The translations under genes and the position numbers were made by a program. This document shows positions 1 through 6,053 of a stretch of DNA of 6,923 bases, in pieces. This DNA comes from DASXMT01 sp035569695 (GTDB lineage: Bacteria > Actinomycetota > Acidimicrobiia > Acidimicrobiales > RAAP-2): positions 1 to 6,923 of the forward strand of contig DATMMO010000121.1 of the NCBI GenBank assembly GCA_035569695.1, written 5' to 3'. How positions within the stretch are numbered: position 1 is the first letter of the stretch; every line of letters starts with the position of its first letter. The notes beneath the pieces are model-generated. The model was not told the origin of the DNA, did not search any database, and was given only the letters and a program-made list of their open reading frames with translations.

Positions 1-1261
1 CTCGGATCTCCCAGATCCCCTGGTCCGGCCCCTCCCCTTTCTCGATGGCATCTTCAACGAAGCCGCTGAGGCCATCCCAGACCGGCTGCACCATGCCGCC
101 AGCGCGCTGCTCGAAATGCGTATCCACGGCATCGAGAAGCATTCCCCAGACGTCGTTCTGATGCTGGTCCCAGGCGCCGTTGCCCACCCGTACCGGGGGC
201 GAGTTGCGGTAGCCGGTCAGGTGGTCGAGCGTCTTTTCGGTCAGGTCCTTCTCACCCCCGATGCCATACATGATCTGCAGAGCGAACCTGCTCCCAAGCT
301 GGTCGCCGCCGCTCACCGCCTCGAGGACGAAGGCGAAGTAGTCCATCGCCTCCCAGTCAAAGCCCAGGCGGTAGAGGGCCCGCAGCATGAAGCCGGTGTC
401 CCTGATCCAGGTGAAGCGATAGTCCCAGTTGCGCGCCCCACCCGGCGTCTCGGGGAGCGACGTTGTCGACGCGGCCATGATGGCTCCCGTCGGTGCATAG
501 CTGAGGCCCTTCAGGGTCAGCGCACTGCGCTCCAGGTAATGCCGCCACGGATGGTCCGGGAAGGTGCCGGTCCCGAGCCAGTTTCTCCAATAGGTGACGG
601 TGCAGTCGAGGGCAGTCTTCGCCTCTTCATTGCTCTGCGTCGCCGTATCGTTCCAGGAGAGAGCGACAAAGGCCGATTGGCCCTCCTCCAGCGTTGTCCG
701 GCCATAACAGCGCGCCCCGACCAGACCGATCCGGAGGCTGCTCGAAAGGGTGAGGCGCCCATCGCCCTGACGTGCGGCCACGCTGACTTCGTGGTCGGCA
801 TCGCCGACGTAGCTCCAGTCGCCCGGTGTGGTCCCGTAGTCGAACAGGGGGACACAGTCGACGACAACCTCCACCCTGCCGGCAATGCAGGTGGCCGTGC
901 GCAGAAGGGTGCCGGTCGGCGACTCGTCGCCTGCCGCCCGCCGGTATTCGGGGCGCCGGGCCTCGTCGCCTGTCGGCTGGACGACGAGGAAGTCGTGCAC
1001 CAGCAGCCACCCGGTCGGAGTGTGCCAGGTCGTCTCGAGGACCATGGTGCCGGGAATGTACCGGCGTTGGTGCGGGACCTGCGTGTTGGACGGCCCGAAG
1101 CGGAACGCACCAGCGGAGCGGTCGAGTATGGCGCCGAAGACGCTGGGCGAGTCGGGTCGGGGCAGGCACAGCCATTCGACCGATCCGTCGGGGGCAATCA
1201 GGCACGAGTTTTCGCAATCGGAGAGAAAGCCGTAGTCGGCGATCGGGGGAAACGAACTCAT
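1..1261 (-). CDS. Glycoside hydrolase family 15 protein (trehalase/glucoamylase-like), C-terminus cut by window edge
   Basis: Reading leftward from an ATG at 1261-1259 gives 420 residues with no stop before the window ends. The start (MSSFPPIADYGFLSDCENSC) and the WLCLPRPDSPSVFGAILD segment near residues 30-47 are typical of the GH15 N-terminal beta-sandwich domain. RNWDYRFTWIRDTGFML at about 277-293 is the hallmark opening of the (alpha/alpha)6 catalytic barrel. PDQGIWEIR at 412-420 carries Glu418, which by family knowledge is the general acid. The second catalytic glutamate, expected some 150-200 residues later, lies outside the window. GH15 enzymes hydrolyse alpha-glucosidic bonds by inversion. 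Many actinobacterial members of this length class are trehalases, but glucoamylase or another glucan specificity cannot be excluded. No signal peptide is seen, so it is probably cytoplasmic. GAGGAG six bases before the ATG supports the start. Family call very likely, substrate uncertain. Confidence 0.92.
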   Translation of the reverse strand, partial: MSSFPPIADYGFLSDCENSCLIAPDGSVEWLCLPRPDSPSVFGAILDRSAGAFRFGPSNTQVPHQRRYIPGTMVLETTWHTPTGWLLVHDFLVVQPTGDEARRPEYRRAAGDESPTGTLLRTATCIAGRVEVVVDCVPLFDYGTTPGDWSYVGDADHEVSVAARQGDGRLTLSSSLRIGLVGARCYGRTTLEEGQSAFVALSWNDTATQSNEEAKTALDCTVTYWRNWLGTGTFPDHPWRHYLERSALTLKGLSYAPTGAIMAASTTSLPETPGGARNWDYRFTWIRDTGFMLRALYRLGFDWEAMDYFAFVLEAVSGGDQLGSRFALQIMYGIGGEKDLTEKTLDHLTGYRNSPPVRVGNGAWDQHQNDVWGMLLDAVDTHFEQRAGGMVQPVWDGLSGFVEDAIEKGEGPDQGIWEIR

Positions 1262-1267
1262 ACTGAA

Positions 1268-1296
1268 CTCCTCGGGTCTGGGTGCGCCCAGCGCAC
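1268..1296 (-). promoter_or_regulatory. Ribosome binding site and upstream inverted repeat of the GH15 gene
   Basis: On the minus strand a GAGGAG Shine-Dalgarno (1273-1268) sits six bases before the GH15 ATG. Just upstream is a perfect inverted repeat, GTGCGC / CCA / GCGCAC (1282-1296), with a three-base loop or centre. It could be an operator or a hairpin in the mRNA leader near the ribosome site. No convincing -10/-35 pair was identified. A second, looser inverted repeat, CGTCT-CA-AGACG, lies at 1376-1387 and may be chance. Confidence 0.4.
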
Positions 1297-1415
1297 GACG
1301 TCCGGAAATCAGTTCGAGTGGCCTACAGCACCGGCTCGAGCTGAGGCTTGTGCCCCACCGAGGAGCACTCATAACCGTCTCAAGACGAGGTTAGGGATGG
1401 ATACCCCCCGCGGCA

Positions 1416-1432
1416 TCACCCTGAGAGGGTGA
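1416..1432 (-). terminator. Hairpin downstream of the pore-like membrane protein gene
   Basis: A perfect 7-bp stem (TCACCCT pairing with AGGGTGA, three-base loop) begins about 22 bases after the stop of the minus-strand membrane protein gene. The position suits a transcription terminator or an mRNA 3'-end stabiliser. No T-run follows on the minus strand (the sequence continues GCCGCGGGGGG), so it is not a classical intrinsic terminator. Such U-less hairpins are often proposed in high-GC actinobacteria, but function here is inference. Confidence 0.3.
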
Positions 1433-1453
1433 GATCCTTAGGCCGGGGCCGCC

Positions 1454-2218
1454 CTACTTCAGGATGTTGACCGCCCTGGCAATGACCAGGCCGAGGATGA
1501 CCAGTGACCCCGATGCCTCGATGGCCATGAGCAGCTTGGCCCATCGGGCCAGGGGCATGACATCGGTCGGACTGAAGGCGGTGGCGTTGGTGAAGCCGAG
1601 GTAGAGGTAGTCGAAGAATTGCGGGCGCCACCCCGGCCCGGCCACGTTCGGGTTGAGCTGTTCAGGGAAGGCCATGTCGGGGAACTGGCGGGGGGCGAGG
1701 AGCCGCTCCTCGGGACCACCGCCATCGAGCTCCCAGAAGATGAACGAGAAGCTGATGATGATGTAGACCCATACCAGAGAGCCGACCCGCAGGAGCTGGG
1801 TGGGCGAGGACGTGTAGGGGCCGGCGCGGATGATGTCGCTGACCAGGTGCACAGCGACCACGACGGCCCCGGCCACCAGCACGATGACCAATGCCACCGA
1901 AAGCACCCGGATCGAGGCCTGCCGGCGATCGATCCGGCCCGGGTCGGAGGCGATGAGGGCCACGAGCAAGACGCCCTCGAGCGCTGGCGCCAGCCACGAA
2001 GACACGAACGTGAAACCACTGGGGAGGAGGAAGGGCAGACCCATGGCCGCGATCAGGGTGACGGCCATGGGCCAACGCCGCTCGCCCTCGACTCTTTCGG
2101 CGCCCACTTCGACGGATGGGACTCTCTTCACGCGTACGGCTCTCTTGGCTTCTCGTGGCGTATCGGCGAAGGCACTCCCCCACCCCACAGTCACAGTAAC
2201 GCCTAGTGATGACCTCAC
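1454..2218 (-). CDS. Multi-spanning membrane protein with a channel-pore-like C-terminal module, function unknown
   Basis: The longest form has 254 residues. Hydrophobic segments lie near residues 52-69, 75-91, 105-129 and 145-163. A re-entrant-looking stretch (YLGFTNATAFSPTDVMP, 206-222) and a last helix (about 227-252, ending ARAVNILK) follow. Helix, pore-like loop with TxxTxF..xD..P, then helix resembles the Ion_trans_2 layout, but the K+ filter TVGYGD is absent. From memory, actinobacterial hypothetical proteins share the FTNATAFSPTD motif. I cannot assign a transport substrate. The start is uncertain: the GTG at 2218 has only an AGG directly abutting it; a GTG at 2131 (residue 30) has GAGAG eight bases upstream; the ATG at 2068 (residue 51) would begin at the edge of the first helix. 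The first 49 residues are charged and non-hydrophobic, so all starts keep every membrane segment. It is divergent from the VOC gene and upstream of GH15 on the same strand, 192 bases away. Confidence 0.82.
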   Translation of the reverse strand: MRSSLGVTVTVGWGSAFADTPREAKRAVRVKRVPSVEVGAERVEGERRWPMAVTLIAAMGLPFLLPSGFTFVSSWLAPALEGVLLVALIASDPGRIDRRQASIRVLSVALVIVLVAGAVVVAVHLVSDIIRAGPYTSSPTQLLRVGSLVWVYIIISFSFIFWELDGGGPEERLLAPRQFPDMAFPEQLNPNVAGPGWRPQFFDYLYLGFTNATAFSPTDVMPLARWAKLLMAIEASGSLVILGLVIARAVNILK

Positions 2219-2355
2219 CCTGGTGGAGTGATTTCGCGGCCGTGTTCCAGTCGAGGTGGCAACGGTTCGGGCAGATCGCGACCCCCGCCGGCCTACGCTG
2301 GGGCCTATCCGATCCCTGCGACCCTGGGCGCCGGGGTCCAGAAAAGGAGCCGACT

Positions 2356-2820
2356 ATGGAAATAAAAGAACTCGGCCATCTGGTGCTCTATGTCCACAAT
2401 GTCGAGCGGTCAGCGGCCTTTTACCGTGACGTTCTCGGGTGGCGCGAAATTCTGTCCGCACCCGACGACGGGCCGGCGAAGATGGCTGCATTCTCTGCTC
2501 CCTCCGGGCGGACCCACCACGAGCTGTTGCTCATCGAGGTCGGCGACCAGGCGCTGCCCATTCCGGCCGGGCGGCGCGTCGGCCTGTACCACTTCGGCCT
2601 CAAGGTGGGCGACAGCGACGACGAGCTACGCGACGCCCTCGAGACAATCAAAGCCAACGGCGTCGAGATGGTGGGGGCCAGCGACCACACCGTCACCCAC
2701 AGCCTCTACATCCTCGATCCTGACGGCAACGAGATCGAGCTCTATGTCGACGTGCCGGGGATCGACTGGCAAGCCGACCCGACCCTGGTGGCTGCCCCGA
2801 TCCGGCCGCTCAACCTCTGA
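2356..2820 (+). CDS. VOC-superfamily protein (glyoxalase / extradiol dioxygenase fold)
   Basis: The protein has 154 residues, the usual size for a one-chain VOC protein with two beta-alpha-beta-beta-beta halves. Half one begins GHLVLYVHNVERSAAFYRDV (residues 7-26). Half two contains LYHFGLKVGD (77-86) and ends in the classic DPDGNEIELYVD (121-132). Candidate metal ligands, one or two per half, are His8, Glu56 (within HHELLL), His79 and Glu128, an H/E/H/E set consistent with a metal-dependent enzyme. The fold includes glyoxalase I, fosfomycin and bleomycin resistance proteins and extradiol dioxygenases. The catechol 2,3-dioxygenase-like subgroup looks closest, but no substrate can be assigned. 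AGGAG at 2345-2349, six bases before the ATG, fixes the start. In-frame upstream codons back to 2206 are open but lack VOC character. A GACCC/GGGTC stem (2320-2338) lies just before the RBS. It is convergent with the transporter gene. Confidence 0.92.
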   Translation: MEIKELGHLVLYVHNVERSAAFYRDVLGWREILSAPDDGPAKMAAFSAPSGRTHHELLLIEVGDQALPIPAGRRVGLYHFGLKVGDSDDELRDALETIKANGVEMVGASDHTVTHSLYILDPDGNEIELYVDVPGIDWQADPTLVAAPIRPLNL

Positions 2821-2858
2821 GCCCAATCGCCTGAGCGGGGGCCGGCCCCATGCGCCGG

Positions 2859-2912
2859 TATGGCCCGGTCCGCCGCTATGGCCCGGTCCGCCGACATGGC
2901 CCGGTGCACCGC
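2859..2912. repeat. Three tandem copies of an 18-bp unit between convergent genes
   Basis: Units occupy 2859-2876, 2877-2894 and 2895-2912. The first two differ only at the last base, and the third differs at four or fewer positions from either. The consensus is TATGGCCCGGTCCGCCGM. The array starts 38 bases after the VOC stop and ends exactly at the stop codon of the minus-strand transporter, so it occupies the shared 3' region of both genes. A short perfect palindrome, GGGGCCGGCCCC, sits just before it at 2838-2849. As the period is a multiple of three, a plus-strand frame reads MARSAA-like hexapeptides, but no gene is supported there. Confidence 0.8.
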
Positions 2913-3880
2913 TATGACAGGGAGGGTTTGGGCCCTGGCTCAGTCCCCTCCTGGCCGGCGACGTCGGCGGCGTCCTCCTCACCATGGGCCGCCTCGGGCC
3001 CGCTGTAGGCCCGGACCACCAGGGCCGACCGCCCGAGCACGAACACGCCCCCGACGGCAAGGAACCCCCCCAGGGCCAGCGTAAAGAGGGCCAGAGCATC
3101 ATGGCGGACGTGCTCGTTGAAGCCGAGCACCCCGAGCAACACGGCAACGGTGGGCTCGACCGAGTCGATGATGGGCAGCGAGCTCTCGAGCGATCCCGCC
3201 TGGTACGCGCTCTGGGAGAAGAGAAATCCAACGATCCCGATCCCGATCAGGGCGTAGGTCTGCCAGCTGGTCACGGCCACCGACACGCCCTGGCTGACCA
3301 GATACGTGAACGTCTTGGTCAACAGAGCCAAGAGGGCGAAGCAGATGGCGGCGGCGGCGGCGAGCAACGAGGCGCGATAGCGGGCGAACGCACCGGCGAG
3401 AATCACCGAGGCAACGATGGCCCCGGCACAGGGGACGCCCAGGAGCACCCATGTCCCGTTGCCCGGATTGGGGGTACCGCCGGTCGGTCGGGCCGTGGCC
3501 AGGAACAGGGTCACGCCGGCGACGACGGCGGCCGCCGCGGCCCATTCGCTCCATTCCGGTTGGCGATGCTCGCTCTCGACGGCGAAGGGGAGGGCGAAGA
3601 CCAGCTCCATGGCGATCAGGGGCTCGACGAAGGCCACGTTTCCCAGGAACAAGGCCAGGGCCTGGACGACGTAGGCGGCGACCATGCAGACCACGCCGGC
3701 CAACCAGATCGGCCGGTGGAAGAGATCCACGAGCAGCCGGAAACGAAGCGAGGTGGCAGACGGCTCGGCCCGAGCGGCGCGTTGCTGGAGCACGGCCGAA
3801 GCGGCGAACGCAGCGGCGGCGCCGAGGGCGAGCAACGCCGACGCCGGTAGGTTCACCGTTATCGAGCCGGGTAGGTTCAT
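2912..3880 (-). CDS. DMT-superfamily transporter (NIPA/EamA-like)
   Basis: From the ATG at 3880 the product has 322 residues, a normal length for a ten-helix drug/metabolite transporter, and about nine or ten hydrophobic segments are visible between residues 12 and 288. The two halves show the internal symmetry of the superfamily: NVAFVEPLIAMELVFALPF (81-99) and IIDSVEPTVAVLLGVLGFNE (236-255) match around a membrane VEP motif. AFAASAVLQQRAARAEP (24-40) in the first helix and loop recalls actinobacterial DMT proteins related to the NIPA magnesium transporter family. The substrate is unknown, and metabolite export is as plausible as Mg2+. The C-terminus (about 293-322) is an acidic, Gly/Pro-rich tail, probably cytoplasmic. 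The start is ambiguous because the region is repeated: ATG 3880 has GGGG five bases upstream, GTG 3856 has no visible RBS, and an open extension to 3973 looks non-coding. Confidence 0.87.
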   Translation of the reverse strand: MNLPGSITVNLPASALLALGAAAAFAASAVLQQRAARAEPSATSLRFRLLVDLFHRPIWLAGVVCMVAAYVVQALALFLGNVAFVEPLIAMELVFALPFAVESEHRQPEWSEWAAAAAVVAGVTLFLATARPTGGTPNPGNGTWVLLGVPCAGAIVASVILAGAFARYRASLLAAAAAICFALLALLTKTFTYLVSQGVSVAVTSWQTYALIGIGIVGFLFSQSAYQAGSLESSLPIIDSVEPTVAVLLGVLGFNEHVRHDALALFTLALGGFLAVGGVFVLGRSALVVRAYSGPEAAHGEEDAADVAGQEGTEPGPKPSLS

Positions 3881-3915
3881 CGTTGCCCCGCCGGTAGGTT
3901 CATCGTTGCCCCGTG
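3846..3915 (-). repeat. Three tandem copies of a 23-24 bp unit spanning the transporter start codon
   Basis: The units lie at 3846-3869, 3870-3892 and 3893-3915. Each carries, on the minus strand, a start-like codon followed by AACCTACC. The two outer copies (3870-3890 and 3893-3913) are identical over 21 bases, including GGGGCAACGATG. The inner copy has diverged to ATAACGGTG. As a result three potential starts (ATG 3903, ATG 3880, GTG 3856) each begin with NLP. The last two are in frame with the transporter and the first is not. This looks like recent local duplication of a ribosome-binding/start segment. Confidence 0.85.
3877..3903 (-). other. Possible 8-codon leader ORF (MNLPAGQR) overlapping the transporter start
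   Basis: Starting at the outermost repeat copy, the ATG at 3903 reads MNLPAGQR and stops at TGA 3879-3877. That TGA overlaps the ATG at 3880-3878 of the next copy in an ATGA arrangement typical of translational coupling. It has the same GGGGCAACG context as the transporter start. The overlap is visible directly, but whether it is translated is inference. It may be only a by-product of the 23-bp duplication, which shifts the frame. Confidence 0.25.
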
Positions 3916-4219
3916 TGGGCGCCGCCACAAGCACCGGCCGCACCGAGCCGGCCCACGACGGCGACGGCAGCACTGCCCGCGGCCCGGCCCCGGAGGCGGG
4001 CGCCGGCGGCGGTAGCCGCCGGTGAGGGCATCATGGCGTTGTACTGGGAGGATTGGGACCGGCGCATGGTGTCGTTAGCCGACCATACCGGAGTCACATC
4101 GGTCCACTGGGACTCTTCGGTGGGCGGGCCGACTCTGAGGTTCTGCGGGAGGGCTGACCCTGCGATCGATGACCGGGAGTTCAGCGTGGTCGACGCTGCG
4201 AACTGCTTGCCCGATAAAT
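3916..4219. other. Divergent spacer between transporter and acyl-CoA ligase genes, with a strong hairpin
   Basis: About 300 bases separate the two divergent starts. The left part (3920-4022) is extremely GC-rich and ends in a perfect 8-bp stem with a GGTA loop, CCGGCGGC/GCCGCCGG, at 4003-4022. A looser GCCCGC...GCGGGC pair lies at 3975-4001. No T-run follows, so it is not a clear terminator. The right part (4023-4219) is visibly less GC-rich, as expected for a promoter region. GATAAAT at 4213-4219 is a possible -10 element for the ligase gene. A 71-codon frame (4033-4248) crosses this part but is not convincing. Confidence 0.5.
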
Positions 4220-4233
4220 CGAAACGTGTTCTA
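4220..4233 (+). promoter_or_regulatory. KstR-like operator before the acyl-CoA ligase gene
   Basis: The sequence CGAAACGTGTTCTA matches the mycobacterial KstR consensus TnnAACnnGTTnnA at seven of eight fixed positions; only the first T is replaced by C. The right half, ACGTGTTCTA, is like known KstR sites. KstR is the TetR-family repressor of upper sterol catabolism and controls fadD19-type genes in mycobacteria and rhodococci (established knowledge). The site ends 11 bases before the ATG and follows a possible -10 (GATAAAT, 4213-4219), so a bound repressor would cover the transcription start. One site found by eye can be chance; the matching gene type raises the likelihood. Confidence 0.45.
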
Positions 4234-4244
4234 CTGATCGGTCG

Positions 4245-5900
4245 ATGACGTTCAATCTGGCTGACCTGTTCGAGAACGCCGTCGACGCCTTCGGTGATCG
4301 TGAATACCTGGTGGTCGAGGGCCAACGACGGACCTATGCCGACATGGAGGAACGGGCCAACTGCTTGGCCCACCACCTGGCGAAAAGCGGTATCGGCCCC
4401 GGCGATCACGTGGGCATCTACTCCCTCAACAGCGTCGAGTGGGTGGAGACGGCCTGGGCCGTCTTCAAGCTGCGGGCGGTGTGGATCAACATCAACTTCC
4501 GCTACGTGGAAGACGAGCTGCGGTACCTGTTCACCAACGCCGACCTCAAGGCCCTGGTCCACCAGCGTTCTTTCAGCCCCCAAGTGACCAGTGTGCTCGC
4601 CGATCTGCCCGACCTGGCCCACATCATCACCGTCGAGGACGGCAGCGACGCCCCGCTGCCCACCGCCAACGCCGTCGCCTACGAGGATGCGCTGGCCTCG
4701 GGTGGGCCGGAACGGGACTTCGGACCGCGGTCGAGCGACGACCACTACATCCTGTACACGGGCGGGACGACGGGAATGCCCAAGGGCGTGGTGTGGCGGC
4801 ACGAGGACGTGTTCTACGCGTTGGGCGGTGGCATCGACCCCATGACCAATACCCGGATCGAGCGTCCCGAGCAGTTGGTGGAGAAGGGAGTGGCGGCCGG
4901 CCACTCGATGACGTCGCTGCCCATCGCCCCGCTCATGCACGGGGCCAGCCAGTGGGCGGTCATGGGTCAGAGCTTCCACGGCAACCGGGTCGTCCTAGTG
5001 GCCAGGTTCACCCCGCAGGAGGTGTGGCGGCTGGTCGGCGCCGAGAAGGTCAATTCGATCATGATCACCGGCGATGCCATGGGCAAGCCGCTGGTCGAGG
5101 CGCTCGACGAACCTGGCGCCTCCTACGACCTCTCTTCGCTGTACGCCGTGGTGTCCACCGCCGCGTTGTTCTCGGCCCCGGTGAAGGACGAGTTCTTCGC
5201 CCACCTGCCCAACATCGTGATGACCGACGCCATCGGCTCCTCGGAAACGGGCAGCAACGGCATGGTCATGTTGGACAAGGACCACACGGCCATGAAGAGC
5301 GGGCCGACGGTCAGGGCCATTGGGGAGACCGTCGTGCTGGACGAGAAGCTCGACCTGGTGAAGCCGGGCTCGGGGGTGACGGGCAAGATCGCCCGCACCG
5401 GCGACATCCCCCTCGGGTACTACAACGACCCGGTGAAGACGGACGAGGTGTTCATCACCGTCGCGGGCACCCGTTACGTGATGCCGGGCGACTTCGCCAC
5501 GGTGGAGGCGGACGGGACCATCACGCTGTTGGGACGGGGCTCGGTGAGCATCAACTCGGGCGGGGAGAAGATCTACCCCGAGGAGGTCGAGTCGGCCGTC
5601 CGCTCCCATCCCGAGGTGTTCGACGCCATCGTGGTCGGGGCGCCCGATGACCGATGGGGCCAGCGGGTGGCGGCGATCATCCAGCCCCGGGCCGACCGTC
5701 ATCCGAGCCTGGAGGACATCCAGCTGCACTGTCGGAACGCCATCGCCGGCTACAAGGTGCCCCGCCAGCTCCACGTGGTCGAGACCATCGTGCGCTCCCC
5801 CAGCGGCAAGCCCGACTACCGCTGGGCCAACGCCATCGTGGCCGAGGCGCCCGAGGAGAGCGACAGCGGCGGGGCCCGGACGGCGGCCGAAGCCGGCTGA
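4245..5900 (+). CDS. fadD19: FadD19-like acyl-CoA ligase (sterol side-chain CoA synthetase)
   Basis: This 551-residue member of the ANL adenylating superfamily activates a carboxylate as acyl-AMP and then forms the CoA thioester. Motifs in order: P-loop YTGGTTGMPKG (171-181), GSSETG (331-336), ribose-binding Asp416 in PGDFATVEADGTITLLGR (414-431), SINSGGEKIYPEEVE (435-449), and the adenylation lysine Lys522 in SPSGKPDYRW. NFRYVEDELRYLFTNAD, RHED after the P-loop, HGASQ and STAALFS match, from memory, M. tuberculosis FadD19 almost segment by segment, as does the length. FadD19 acts on sterol side-chain acids, notably for C24-branched sterols. FadD17 or another FadD is the main alternative. The start is secure: an in-frame TAA at 4215-4217 lies just upstream and this is the only ATG before the conserved NLADLFE. 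No good Shine-Dalgarno is present, so the message may have a very short leader or be leaderless. No other sterol gene is in the window. Confidence 0.93.
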   Translation: MTFNLADLFENAVDAFGDREYLVVEGQRRTYADMEERANCLAHHLAKSGIGPGDHVGIYSLNSVEWVETAWAVFKLRAVWININFRYVEDELRYLFTNADLKALVHQRSFSPQVTSVLADLPDLAHIITVEDGSDAPLPTANAVAYEDALASGGPERDFGPRSSDDHYILYTGGTTGMPKGVVWRHEDVFYALGGGIDPMTNTRIERPEQLVEKGVAAGHSMTSLPIAPLMHGASQWAVMGQSFHGNRVVLVARFTPQEVWRLVGAEKVNSIMITGDAMGKPLVEALDEPGASYDLSSLYAVVSTAALFSAPVKDEFFAHLPNIVMTDAIGSSETGSNGMVMLDKDHTAMKSGPTVRAIGETVVLDEKLDLVKPGSGVTGKIARTGDIPLGYYNDPVKTDEVFITVAGTRYVMPGDFATVEADGTITLLGRGSVSINSGGEKIYPEEVESAVRSHPEVFDAIVVGAPDDRWGQRVAAIIQPRADRHPSLEDIQLHCRNAIAGYKVPRQLHVVETIVRSPSGKPDYRWANAIVAEAPEESDSGGARTAAEAG

Positions 5901-5905
5901 GGGCT

Positions 5906-5939
5906 GCCGCCCGGAGCGGCATATCCGACCGATCCGGTC
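5906..5939 (+). terminator. Two short hairpins after the acyl-CoA ligase gene
   Basis: Five bases after the TGA stop is GCCGC-CCGGA-GCGGC (5906-5920), followed by GACCG-ATC-CGGTC (5927-5939). Both stems are perfect 5-bp pairs. There is no T-run, so termination activity is unproven. The rest of the spacer to 6053, between convergent genes, holds only a weak CGGCA...TGCCG pair at 5981-5999, which could serve the opposite gene. Confidence 0.3.
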
Positions 5940-6053
5940 AGGTCCCAAAACGACGACAAGGGTGACGCTCAGCACGTAGACGGCAATCCAGCGCTGCCGG
6001 CCATTCGCCCAACGAATTGAGGTGGGTTGTGACCCCGAGTGGACCGGTGGAGG

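Noticed and set aside
116..1432. A 438-codon open frame on the plus strand
   Set aside because: It is antisense to the well-supported GH15 gene, has low-complexity Arg/Gly/Ala-rich sequence and no recognisable family. Long antisense frames are common in GC-rich DNA.
2206..2355. N-terminal extension of the VOC protein by 50 codons
   Set aside because: The extension has no VOC features, and the ATG at 2356 has a well-spaced AGGAG and starts at the first beta strand.
2821..2918. CRISPR array
   Set aside because: The units are directly adjacent 18-mers without spacers, and no cas gene is present.
2860..3084. Plus-strand frame reading MARSAAMARSADMARC as a repeat peptide
   Set aside because: This is the tandem repeat read in one frame and then the antisense of the transporter; no RBS or conserved sequence supports it.
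2984..3850. A 288-codon plus-strand frame rich in Gly, Glu, Asp and Gln
   Set aside because: It lies opposite the membrane-protein frame of the DMT transporter; antisense of hydrophobic codons yields such hydrophilic sequence. No domain is recognisable.
4033..4248. A 71-codon plus-strand frame (MALYWEDWDRRM...) ending in an ATGA overlap with the acyl-CoA ligase
   Set aside because: The overlap and a GAGGG before its ATG are suggestive, but third-position GC is lower than in neighbouring genes, no family is recognised, and it contains the likely promoter and KstR-like site. Conservation in relatives would be needed to accept it.
3900..4979. A 359-codon minus-strand frame, and a similar 326-codon frame at 4995-5975
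   Set aside because: Both are antisense to the acyl-CoA ligase and show His/Gly/Val-rich sequence typical of complement reading of a GC-rich gene.
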